35,096 nucleotides of DNA from JAPLSN01 sp964482955 (GTDB taxonomy: Bacteria; Spirochaetota; Spirochaetia; Treponematales; UBA12059), in the NCBI GenBank assembly GCA_964482955.1, contig CAYZZW010000034.1, positions 1 to 35,096 of the forward strand, read 5' to 3'. A program made the position numbers and the translations under genes. The notes under the pieces are model-generated. The model was not told the origin of the DNA, did not search any database, and was given only the letters and a program-made list of their open reading frames with translations. This document shows, one piece after another, positions 22,415 to 30,124 of this stretch (positions are counted from its first letter, which is position 1; each line of letters begins with the position of its first letter).

Positions 22415-23062
22415 GTGAACGAACGACTGCTCCGTGACGGCCTCGTCGAGCTCGGCCTCGACGCGCCCGAGGTCTTCGAGGGCCTCGCCGCCTACGTCGC
22501 GCTCATCGAGCGGGACAATCCCGCGCTCGGACTCGTGGGAGCCCAGGGCGACGAACTCGTCGTCAAGCACATCCTCGACAGCCTGACGCCGATCGCGATC
22601 TTCGACCGAGTCGCCGCCGAAGGCGGACTTTCGGCGCCCGACGTGGCGGATCTGGGAACCGGCGCGGGCCTTCCCGGCGTTCCGCTCGCCATCGCGCGGC
22701 CGGGCTGGAACTTCACGCTCATCGACCGCATGACGCGCCGGACCGACTTCCTCGAGGACGTCCGCGTTTCGCTCGGTCTCGACAACGTGACCATCGTCGA
22801 GGAGCAAGTCGAGCGCGCCAAAAGCCTCCACGACATCGTCACCTTCCGCGCCTTCCGCCCCTTCGAGCGGAAGCTCTTCAAGCGCATCCTCGCGCTCTGC
22901 AAGCCGGACGGCCGCATCCTCGCCTACAAAGGCAAGGCGGACCGGGCGCGCGAGGAATTGCCGGCGCTGGCCGAGTTCCCGCTCGAATCCGCGATCATAC
23001 CCGTGAAAGTCCCCTTCCTCGACGACGAGCGCTGCGTGGTGGAACTGCGGGCGAAACGCTGA
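22415..23062 (+). CDS. rsmG: 16S rRNA (guanine527-N7)-methyltransferase RsmG
   Basis: A 215-residue SAM-dependent methyltransferase (formerly GidB) that modifies G527 of 16S rRNA in the 30S subunit. The SAM-binding loop is V-A-D-L-G-T-G-A-G-L-P-G-V-P-L-A-I-A (residues about 75-92), preceded by the family's H-I-L-D-S-L. Later come F-T-L-I-D-R-M-T-R-R-T-D-F-L, the F-R-A-F-R-P motif and G-R-I-L-A-Y-K-G-K, all typical. Length matches (about 205-240). The GTG start at 22415 has no RBS; the -10 box six bases upstream implies a leaderless mRNA. In many bacteria rsmG is beside mnmG or parA/parB, but here it is alone, followed 63 bp later by a diguanylate cyclase gene with its own promoter. Confidence 0.93.
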   Translation: MNERLLRDGLVELGLDAPEVFEGLAAYVALIERDNPALGLVGAQGDELVVKHILDSLTPIAIFDRVAAEGGLSAPDVADLGTGAGLPGVPLAIARPGWNFTLIDRMTRRTDFLEDVRVSLGLDNVTIVEEQVERAKSLHDIVTFRAFRPFERKLFKRILALCKPDGRILAYKGKADRAREELPALAEFPLESAIIPVKVPFLDDERCVVELRAKR

Positions 23063-23090
23063 CGCCGCGGTTCGGCCCAGCCGTCGCATC

Positions 23091-23125
23091 TTGGCGACGC
23101 CGGTCGGATCGTCTATACTCACGAC
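23091..23125 (+). promoter_or_regulatory. Diguanylate cyclase promoter, apparently leaderless
   Basis: TTGGCG (23091-23096), a 17-bp spacer and TATACT (23114-23119), which ends six bases before the GTG start at 23126. No Shine-Dalgarno is visible. Same geometry as at rsmG and larA. Confidence 0.55.
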
Positions 23126-24250
23126 GTGAAGACTGAAAAACACATCACAAAACCCGCGATCGACGTTCCTTCGACCAAGCCGCCCCGCGACGATTCAACC
23201 CTCCGCACGGGCGTCAACTTCGTCGTCGCCTCCGCCGTCGTCGCGCTCATCCTGGCGGCGCGCTTCGCCACGGCGGCGCAAGCGGCCGGTCTGGCGTCGA
23301 TCGGCTTCGAGACGGTCCGCCTGGCGGCGATGGTGGTCGCCGCCTTGCCGCTGCCGTGGTCGGTCGTCAGGCTGATTCTGGCCGTTTCGGGGCGCCGGCG
23401 TGCGGTGCTCCGCTTCTTCACCAACGCGGGGTCCTCGTTCGCGGCCTACTTCATGGCGTGGGCCGCGTCGATCGGGGTGTTCGAGGCGGGGATGGGGCTG
23501 TCCCTGGCGACGTTCCCGCTGGCCGCGGGAGCCGTCGGGATCATGTACTGGAACCGGGCGCGGACGCTCGTCCCCGCCCTCGTCCTGCCCGCGGCCGGGC
23601 TCGGGGTCGCCCTCTACCTGCACGGCTACCTCACCCCCGAGCGGGTCGAGACGCTGATCCTCGGAACCGCGACCGCCCTCGCCTTCGCGCGCCTCGTTCG
23701 GCACGAGACGCGGCCGAGCGAGGATCGCCTCAAGACCCTCGAGGCCGAAAACGAACAACTATGGAAGCTTTCGTTCCGCGACGCGCTCACGGGCCTGTAC
23801 AACCGCCGCTTCGCGAACGAGACGGGCATCACGCTCTTCACGCGCGCGGCCCGCTACCGCGAGCAGCTCCACGTCATCATGATCGACATCGACCACTTCA
23901 AGAAGGTGAACGACGCGCTGAGCCACGCCGTGGGCGACGAGGTGCTGAAGGGCGTGGCGGAAGTCATCCTCTCGTCGATCCGGTCGAGCGACACGGCGTC
24001 GCGCTACGGCGGCGAGGAGTTCCTCGTCTACATCATCCGGGCCGATCCCGAACTCGTGCAGTTCATCGCGAACCGCATCCGCGATGGCGTGGCCGCGCGC
24101 CGCTTCGAGCAGGTGCCCTGGAAGATCACCGTGAGCGCCGGCATCGCGGGCATCCAGGAAAACGATACCCTCGAAAGCCTCATCGACCGCTCAGACAAGT
24201 TCCTCTACCAGTCCAAACGGACCGGCCGCAACCGCGTCTCCGGCTTCTGA
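23126..24250 (+). CDS. Membrane-anchored diguanylate cyclase (GGDEF domain)
   Basis: A 374-residue inner-membrane enzyme making the second messenger cyclic di-GMP from two GTP. Residues about 28-190 contain five to six hydrophobic helices that may sense a signal. A short coiled coil (R-L-K-T-L-E-A-E-N-E-Q-L-W-K-L) leads to the GGDEF domain from about residue 212 (F-R-D-A-L-T-G-L-Y-N-R-R). The catalytic motif is R-Y-G-G-E-E-F, an active variant, and the metal-binding I-D-I-D-H-F-K is intact. The inhibitory I-site RxxD (R-S-S-D) sits exactly five residues before GGEEF, so product inhibition is expected. No EAL domain. The GTG start at 23126 follows a promoter directly, without an RBS. The gene is followed by a repeat-rich gap. 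Confidence 0.9.
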   Translation: MKTEKHITKPAIDVPSTKPPRDDSTLRTGVNFVVASAVVALILAARFATAAQAAGLASIGFETVRLAAMVVAALPLPWSVVRLILAVSGRRRAVLRFFTNAGSSFAAYFMAWAASIGVFEAGMGLSLATFPLAAGAVGIMYWNRARTLVPALVLPAAGLGVALYLHGYLTPERVETLILGTATALAFARLVRHETRPSEDRLKTLEAENEQLWKLSFRDALTGLYNRRFANETGITLFTRAARYREQLHVIMIDIDHFKKVNDALSHAVGDEVLKGVAEVILSSIRSSDTASRYGGEEFLVYIIRADPELVQFIANRIRDGVAARRFEQVPWKITVSAGIAGIQENDTLESLIDRSDKFLYQSKRTGRNRVSGF

Positions 24251-24287
24251 CAAACCGCCACGGCCGCGGAACGCTACCGGTCGAAAA

Positions 24288-24482
24288 ACCACGAAGGGCA
24301 CGAAGTTTTGCCACGAAGGTCACGAAGAAGAAGAAGATTGTTTATCATCATAGTTACCTGCATTTTCACTTCAGTGATGTTGAAGCTAAAATAAAAAGGG
24401 GTGCCCAAGCACAGGCACCCCAAAATTCTTTCCTATCCTTCGTGTCCTTCGTGTCCTTCGTGCTCTTCGTGCCCTTCGTGGT
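24288..24482. repeat. CCACGAAGG 9-bp repeats in inverted arrays
   Basis: On the left are forward CCACGAAGG/GCACGAAG units (24289-24305, 24311-24328). On the right are five head-to-tail 9-bp units of the reverse complement, (C/T)CTTCGTGN (24437-24481). The outer 18 bp (24288-24305 and 24465-24482) are perfectly complementary, so the whole region can fold back on itself around the terminator. This fills the 24251-24501 gap, which also holds an AT-rich patch near 24336-24395 with no gene. Confidence 0.85.
24391..24421 (-). terminator. Intrinsic terminator of the truncated ABC transporter operon
   Basis: An 8-bp stem GGGGTGCC/GGCACCCC (24398-24405 with 24414-24421), 8-base loop, followed on the minus strand by TTTTTATTTT. 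It lies about 80 bp after the stop of the last operon gene. Confidence 0.85.
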
Positions 24483-24501
24483 AGTCTTTTCTTCGGCCGC
24501 C

Positions 24502-25020
24502 TTATTCGGCGGGGGGCGTGTCGGGGGCGGGGGCGGATTCCTCCGCGGGGAGGGGGTTGCCCGACTCGTCGACCTGGATGACGTCGGACTCTTCCTGCTG
24601 GACGGTCTGCTCGGCTTCCTGGTCCTCGTACGATTCCATCACGAAGGGATACACGACGTCCTTGTCGGGCGCGTTCGCCATGATCGCCGGGATCGACACG
24701 ACGACGTCGCGCATCGACAGCGGAATCCGGATCACGCGCGTGACCGGTTCCGCCGAGCCGTCGAGCGGCTCCACCTTGACCGTGTGCTTGCCTCCCGTCA
24801 CCGTCACGGTGACGCGTTCGGCCCGGCCCATCTCCTCGGGCTCGAGGGCGTTCACGGTCACCGCCGAGTACTCGGGCGCGCGGAGGCCGGTCTCCTCGTC
24901 GCCGACGAGGTTCGTGTCCAGGTAGATCGTGTGGCCCTTGCCGATCACGAACAGGAAGACGGCCAGCGCGACGGCGATCGCGACCGCCGAGCCGCGCGCG
25001 ATGACGCTGCGACTGATCAT
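24502..25020 (-). CDS. Small membrane-anchored protein closing the ABC permease operon (DUF6672-like?)
   Basis: A 172-residue protein with one hydrophobic helix near the N-terminus (residues about 8-27) followed by G-K-G-H-T-I-Y-L-D-T-N, then an extracytoplasmic beta-rich region with V-T-V-T-V-T-G-G-K-H-T-V-K-V-E-P. The tail is very acidic and Pro/Glu/Gln-rich (Q-E-A-E-Q-T-V-Q-Q-E-E-S). It starts inside the permease stop (ATGA overlap), so it belongs to the transporter. From memory, spirochaete transporter operons of this kind carry a small protein of this type (DUF6672); I cannot verify this here. A role as an accessory or substrate-docking subunit is inference. Confidence 0.7.
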   Translation of the reverse strand: MISRSVIARGSAVAIAVALAVFLFVIGKGHTIYLDTNLVGDEETGLRAPEYSAVTVNALEPEEMGRAERVTVTVTGGKHTVKVEPLDGSAEPVTRVIRIPLSMRDVVVSIPAIMANAPDKDVVYPFVMESYEDQEAEQTVQQEESDVIQVDESGNPLPAEESAPAPDTPPAE

Positions 25021-26120
25021 TTGGTCCCTCCCTTCGCCTCGCCGCGGAGCGACGCGCGCGACGCCTCCTCGTTGGCCTGCCGCTTCCACGCGAACAGGAC
25101 GAGCGACAGCGCGATGACGCCGTAGCTGATGAACTGGCGGAAGAACTCGCCGAGCTGCGCCGAACCGATGAGGTTCTTGCCCGCGTTGGGCGTCACCACG
25201 AACATGAGGTGGAAGAGGATGACGCCGACGATCACGTTCGGGATGGACGCCCGCGTGACGGACGCGCCGCCGATGAGGAGCGCGGCCGCGGCGAACATGC
25301 CGGTCTGTTCGTGCGAGTTGTAGGTGTTCAGCGTGCCGAGGTTCTGGAGGAAGATGATCTGCCCGTAGCACGCGAGCACCGTGGAGATGATGATGGCCAC
25401 GATGCGCGTGCCGTCGACCGGGATGCCGGCCGCGAGCGACACCGCTCGGTCCTGGCCGACCGCCCGCATGTCCTGCCCGAGCTTGGTCTTGCGGAACCAG
25501 ACGATGAAGGCGCACATGGCCGCGATCACGAGGAAGGTGGCCACCGGCACCTTCACCGTCCAGACCGTGACCGACAGCAGGTTGTCGAGCGCCTGGCGTA
25601 TGCCGATCAGGTCCACGACGTTGCGGATGCCGTAACCGCGCGAGAGGAGCAGCACCGGATTCGCGATCGGGATGAGCGTGCCCATGAGGTACAGCACGAG
25701 GAACTGGTAGATGCCGTTCATGAAGAAGGCGAGGATGTAGCCCGTGACCATCTCGCGGCCCTTCGCGCGGTTCAGTATCTCCCCGCAGATCCAGCCGAGG
25801 AGCACGGCGACCGGCGTGGAGATGATGGCCGCGAGCACGATGCCCGGCATGCCCATGACGCCCCAGTTGGTCACGAAGATGAGGCCGATCTGGCCGGCCA
25901 TCGCGCCGAGCACCATGCCGAAGTTGATGCCCATGCCCGTCATGATGGGCAGGAGCAGGGCCAGCACGAGGAACGCGTTGCGCCCGAGCCTCGAGACGAT
26001 CTCGCGCACGAGGCTCAGGGGCGGGATCTTGGAGACGGGGATGGCCGCCGCGATGATCACCACGAAGAGGATCACGACGGCGTTGTCGATGAGGAAGAGC
26101 CTGAGCTTGTTGGTTTTCAT
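25017..26120 (-). CDS. ABC transporter permease, BPD_transp_2 family (second permease)
   Basis: A 367-residue inner-membrane protein with about ten helices. It shows the family pattern: G-M-G-I-N-F-G-M-V-L-G-A-M-A-G-Q-I near residues 60-76, I-L-N-R-A-K-G-R-E-M-V-T-G-Y-I, the cytoplasmic loop A-V-G-Q-D-R-A-V-S-L-A-A-G-I, and L-L-I-G-G-A-S-V-T-R-A-S. Two non-identical permeases in tandem are typical of nucleoside/simple-sugar importers of the YufO-P-Q/BmpA type. Its ATG overlaps the preceding permease stop (ATGA), and its own stop overlaps the next gene. It is intact, but the operon's ATPase is broken, so the importer may be non-functional unless another ATPase serves it. Substrate unknown. Confidence 0.88.
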   Translation of the reverse strand: MKTNKLRLFLIDNAVVILFVVIIAAAIPVSKIPPLSLVREIVSRLGRNAFLVLALLLPIMTGMGINFGMVLGAMAGQIGLIFVTNWGVMGMPGIVLAAIISTPVAVLLGWICGEILNRAKGREMVTGYILAFFMNGIYQFLVLYLMGTLIPIANPVLLLSRGYGIRNVVDLIGIRQALDNLLSVTVWTVKVPVATFLVIAAMCAFIVWFRKTKLGQDMRAVGQDRAVSLAAGIPVDGTRIVAIIISTVLACYGQIIFLQNLGTLNTYNSHEQTGMFAAAALLIGGASVTRASIPNVIVGVILFHLMFVVTPNAGKNLIGSAQLGEFFRQFISYGVIALSLVLFAWKRQANEEASRASLRGEAKGGTK

Positions 26121-27160
26121 TTGGCCACCTTCGTCTTCCGCGTCAGGGCGTACAGGATCATGCCGTTCGAGACGACGATGCGGATCACTTCGGACAAGTC
26201 CGCCTTGATGAGCGAGTTGATGACGGCCGGCGTCATCGTGAGGATGCCCTGGAAGAGGAACACCCCGAGGAACACGTTGACCATGCTGGCCTTGTTCACG
26301 CTGGCGCCGCCGATGAGGATTGCGGCGACCGACGGGAAGGTCATCGAGAAGGGTCCTTCGTAGAGCTGGATGAAGCCGAAGCTCTGCTCGTACACGAGGA
26401 TGCCCACCGCGCCGAGCATCGTCGAGAGGACCACGGCGACCACGCGCATCGCGTCGACGTCGATGCCCGAGGCGCGCGCGTAGATCGGGTTCGAGCCGAC
26501 CGCGGTCATGGCGGTGCCGGTCTTGAGGTGCATGAAGAACCACATGAGGACGGCCATCGCCAGGAAGAGGAGGATCATGCCCGTCGGCACGGCGAACTCG
26601 TCGCCGATGCGGATCTGGAGGAAGTTGTTGAGGATCTTGTCCCAGAACTTCTCGACCGAGATCGTGGTGCGGAGGCCCTCGCCGGAGAAGCCCCAGACCA
26701 TGGTCGGGCTCTTGAAGGGCAGGACGATCCACATGATCGACATGAAGGTGATGGACGAGAAGCCCACGTAGGTGGCGATCATCATCTCGTTGCCCTTCAC
26801 GCGGTTCAGGAGCTTTCCGTAGCCGAAGCCGAAGAGCGCGGCGAAGGCGAGCCCGATGCCGATGGCGGCCGTGAAGCCCGGCATGCCCACGAGGCCGGTC
26901 TCGATGGAGATCGTGGCGCCGAGCAGGCCGGCGATGACGCCGAGCGGCAGGCCGAAGTTGAGGCCGCAGCCGGCCTGGATCATCGGGACCATCGCCAGGA
27001 CGAGGATGCCGTTCATGCCGAAGCGCACGATGGTGTTCGAAATGGCGCCCGGCAGGCTCACGCCGACGAAGGGCGCCACGACGAACAGGAGCAACAGGAA
27101 CAGCGCGATGATGATGCGCGGCAGTCCGAAATCGGAGACGAAGCGTTTCAGTTTGTCCAT
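26117..27160 (-). CDS. ABC transporter permease, BPD_transp_2 family (first permease)
   Basis: A 347-residue inner-membrane protein with about ten hydrophobic helices. Typical segments are I-Q-A-G-C-G-L-N-F-G-L-P-L-G-V, L-L-N-R-V-K-G-N-E-M-M-I-A-T-Y, the coupling loop A-V-G-S-N-P-I-Y-A-R-A-S-G-I, and I-L-I-G-G-A-S-V-N-K-A-S. It is clearly paralogous to the next permease and would form a heterodimer with it. GAGGAA lies 7 bp before the ATG, inside the end of the ATPase remnant gene, which stops just 3 bp upstream. Family knowledge suggests uptake of nucleosides or simple sugars through a BmpA-like lipoprotein, which is missing in this window. Confidence 0.88.
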   Translation of the reverse strand: MDKLKRFVSDFGLPRIIIALFLLLLFVVAPFVGVSLPGAISNTIVRFGMNGILVLAMVPMIQAGCGLNFGLPLGVIAGLLGATISIETGLVGMPGFTAAIGIGLAFAALFGFGYGKLLNRVKGNEMMIATYVGFSSITFMSIMWIVLPFKSPTMVWGFSGEGLRTTISVEKFWDKILNNFLQIRIGDEFAVPTGMILLFLAMAVLMWFFMHLKTGTAMTAVGSNPIYARASGIDVDAMRVVAVVLSTMLGAVGILVYEQSFGFIQLYEGPFSMTFPSVAAILIGGASVNKASMVNVFLGVFLFQGILTMTPAVINSLIKADLSEVIRIVVSNGMILYALTRKTKVAK

Positions 27161-27163
27161 GGG

Positions 27164-27790
27164 TCAATTCCTCGCCGCGGCGGCGGCCGCGCTTTTCTGT
27201 CCGGGATCGCCGGCCATGAGGAGGCCGAAGTCCTCGATCGGGGCTTCCGGCGGCAGGATTCCCGCTATGCGTCCCTCGTCGACGATGGCGACGCGGTCGC
27301 AGATGGACCTGAGCTCCTCGAGCTCGCTCGACACCATCACGATGGTCATGCCGTACTCCGCGTTGTAGCGCCTGAGCGCGTCGAGGACGAGGCGCTTGGC
27401 CCCGACGTCGATGCCGCGCGTCGGCTCCGACACGAAGAGGAGCGAGGGCTTCAGGGCGAAGGCCTTGGCCAGGCACACCTTCTGCTGGTTTCCGCCCGAG
27501 AGGTTGCCGGCCCGCTGGCGCGTGCTCGTGCACTTGATCTCGAGCGCCGCGACGTACTCCTCCGCGAGCTTCTTCATCGCCGCGTCGGAGCGCCACTTGA
27601 AGAGCCCGCCGACGAGCGGCAGGATGGCGGTGCCGTTCACCTGCAGCGCCGTGAACGCGATGTTCCAGTCGATGCCCTCGTCGAGGAGGAGGCCGACGCC
27701 GCGTCGGTCGCGGCCGCGCCGACCGTCCCGTACGGGCCCGGTTTTCTTGACAAACGGGCGATCCGGCATATGCTGAAACAACCGCTTCAA
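27164..27790 (-). pseudogene. 5'-truncated ABC transporter ATP-binding protein (C-terminal half only)
   Basis: The open frame encodes about 208 residues, of which only those from D-R-R-G-V-G-L-L-L-D-E-G (bases below about 27720) match a tandem sugar/nucleoside ABC ATPase. That point corresponds to the middle of the second nucleotide-binding domain (usual P-E-D-R-x-G-x-G-L). The signature N-L-S-G-G-N-Q-Q-K and Walker B L-L-F-V-S-E-P-T-R-G-I-D-V-G-A-K remain, but the whole first domain, with the catalytic Walker A, is absent (about 300 of 500 residues). Upstream bases are not ATPase sequence and carry the promoter of the divergent peptide operon. No own RBS is convincing for the ATG at 27790. 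Likely a deletion or rearrangement remnant, or an assembly join. The downstream permeases are intact. Confidence 0.8.
27747..27774 (+). promoter_or_regulatory. Promoter of the oligopeptide transporter operon
   Basis: A perfect TTGACA (27747-27752), 16-bp spacer, TATGCT (27769-27774). The start point would be near 27781, giving a leader of about 65 bases to the GTG at 27848. A CCCGTACGGG palindrome lies just upstream (27729-27738). It overlaps the 5' end of the ATPase remnant frame on the other strand. Confidence 0.7.
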
Positions 27791-27847
27791 TCCGTCGGGA
27801 TCTAGAACGCATCGGCCGTTTCGACGACCTGCCCAAGGAGGCTCCGC

Positions 27848-29989
27848 GTGAAAAAGTCCGCAATCGTTTGCATCGTCTGCGCCGTCGGCGCGCTCCTCGT
27901 CGCCGCGTCCTGAGGCAAGCCCGCCGCGAAACCAGGACCGGAACCCGCCGTCGCGTCCGTCAAGGCGGACGACACCGCGTTCGCCTTCGTCAAGGACAAG
28001 GGCATCATCGCGAATCCCGACGCGAACGCCCTCACGTACAAGGAATTCTCCCAGGCGCTCGAAGCCGCCGTTCCGGGCAAGGGTTCGCTCGCGAAAGCCT
28101 CCGACAAGCCGGTGAGCCGCGCCGACTTCATCGTCAATCTCGTCGCGGCTTTCGGGCTCGACGGCGAAGCCGCCTCTTACAAGGAAGTGACGACGATGGC
28201 GGTGGACGATGACACCGTGCCGAAGGAAGCCGTCGGCGCCTTCACGCTCGCCTTCCGCTCGAACCGCCAGCTCCTCGACTACGCGCCGGGACAGAAGCTC
28301 GATCCCGCCGCGCCCATCCTACGCGCCGACGCGGCCCGCTCGTTTTACATGGCCCTGAACCCGCCCAAGCGCGGCGGCACCGCGGTCACGGCGGTCACCG
28401 CCGACTTCCCCGGCTACAACTGCCTCTTCACGGGCTCGGGTCTCGTGTGGACCCTGGACAACGTCATGGGCGACGGCTTCACGGTGTCGAACCTCGAAGG
28501 CGTCTACCACCCGCGCATGATCAAACGCGTCCCGTCGCTCGCCAACGGCCTCATCAAGAAGCAGCCCGACGGCGGCTACTCGATCACCTACGAACTCCGC
28601 AAGGGCATGAAGTGGCACGACGGCGCGCCCGTCACCGCCAAGGACGCGAAGTTCCAGTGGGAGGTGATGACCTCCTCCGCGCCGGTCACGGCGAGCTACT
28701 ACGAAAAGAACGTCGCCAAGGTCGAGGTCAAGGACGATTACACCTTCACGACGTACCTCAAGGAAGCGGTCGGCTCGATGGAGCTCGGTTCCTCGGTCTA
28801 CGGCTATTACTATGGATGGTTCCAGATTCCCGAACACCTCTTCCGCGCCGATTTCGAAAGCGCGAAGAAGAGCGGCAAGTGGGAAGCCTTCGTCGACAAG
28901 GTGAACAAGAACCCGGTCATGGCCGGCCCGTACAAGTTCAAGGAATACAAGGAAGGCCAGTACCTCGTGCTCGAAGCCTTCGACGACTACTACATGGGCC
29001 GTCCGAACGTCGACCGGATCGTGTTCCGCATCATCAAGGACCAGGACGTGGTCTTCGCGTCCATCCTCAAGGGCGAAGTCGACTTCGGCCGCTACACGCT
29101 TCCCTTCAAGGAGAGCCTCCAGCTCCAGAAGGACAAGGGCGACCTCTTCGACGTCACCTTCACGGAGAGCGTGGCCAACCAGTGCGTCTTCGTGAACTTC
29201 TCCGATCCCGCGGATCCGGCCAAACCGCATCCCATCCTCTCGGATCTCAAGGTCCGCCAGGCGCTCCTTTCCGCCATCAACCGCGACCAGATCAACCAGA
29301 TGTTCTACCAGGGCAAGACGAGCGTCCCCGACACCTGGATCACGTCCATTCACTTCCAGGCGGCCGCGCTCAAGTCGCCCCTCGTCAGGAAGTACCCGTA
29401 CGACCAGGCCAAGGCCAAGGAGCTCCTCGCGCAGGCGGGATGGAAGGCGAACGCCGCGGGCGTCCTCGAAAAGGACGGCAAGCCCTTCGAGATCTCCCTC
29501 GCCGCCGCGTCCGGCAGCGCCGACTCCGAGACGCTGGCCATGCTCATCCAGGGCATGCTCAAGCAGGTCGGCGTGACGGTGAAGATCGAGCTCAAGCCCG
29601 CGCAGGTGGTGTGGTCGGAAACCCTGCCCCAGCGCAAGTTCGACATGATGCTCTCCGGCTGGGGCTACGGCCTCGCCGACGAGGCCAAGAGCTACTTCGG
29701 CACCGAAGCCATCCCCACCGCGAAGAACTCGTGGGCGGGCAACAACTTCATGGGCTGGTCGAACGCCGAGAACGACAAGATCATGGACGAAGCCCTGCGG
29801 GAAGTCGATCCGACCAAGAAGGGCGAACTGTACGCGAAGCACTTCGGCCTCTGGACCGAAGCGCTGCCCTACTACCCGCTCGTCGTCGACCCGACGCCCC
29901 ACTTCGCCAAGCGCTCGCTCCGCAGCTACAGCTCCGGCTACGAGTGCGGCTTCGGCTGGCGCTGCTACGACTGGTACTACCTGCAGTAG
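27848..29989 (+). CDS. oppA: Oligopeptide-binding lipoprotein (SBP family 5) with in-frame TGA at the lipobox Cys and an SLH-like N-domain
   Basis: A 714-codon frame starting at GTG 27848, with a perfect AAGGAGG 6 bp upstream (27835-27841), and interrupted only by TGA at 27911-27913 (codon 22). The signal peptide is M-K-K-S-A-I-V-C-I-V-C-A-V-G-A-L-L-V-A-A-S, and the TGA stands exactly where the lipid-modified Cys must be, followed by G-K-P-A-A-K. Compare V-A-T-S-C in the ChvE lipoprotein of this window. Codons about 45-170 look like SLH-type repeats (D-T-A-F-A-F-V-K-D-K-G-I-I, S-R-A-D-F-I-V, L-R-A-D-A-A-R-S-F). Codons about 175-713 are a family 5 peptide-binding domain (L-R-K-G-M-K-W-H-D-G-A-P-V-T-A-K-D). 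Without read-through, only a fragment from GTG 28112 could be made, without export signal. TGC to TGA is a single change. Confidence 0.85.
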
Positions 29990-30010
29990 GAGCCGCCGCG
30001 CCCGGGAGAG

Positions 30011-30054
30011 AAGGCGAGCCGCCGGGAAACACCCGGTTCCGGGCGGCTTGCCTT
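30011..30054 (+). terminator. Intercistronic hairpin after the peptide-binding gene
   Basis: A 13-bp stem with one G-U pair: AAGGCGAGCCGCC (30011-30023) with GGCGGCTTGCCTT (30042-30054), 18-base loop and no real T-run. As at chvE, it lies directly after the binding-protein gene and may stabilise or attenuate. Confidence 0.65.
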
Positions 30055-30124
30055 GTCCCGCGGCGGCCGCTCGCCGGGCGGCCGCCCCGATACGGCACCA
30101 ACCGATAACATCAAGGGAAACGAC

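Noticed and set aside
27954..27971. Hairpin CGTCCG-TCAAGG-CGGACG downstream of the lipobox TGA as a SECIS element
   Set aside because: It starts about 40 bases after the TGA, farther than bacterial SECIS elements usually allow, and such short stems are common in GC-rich DNA.
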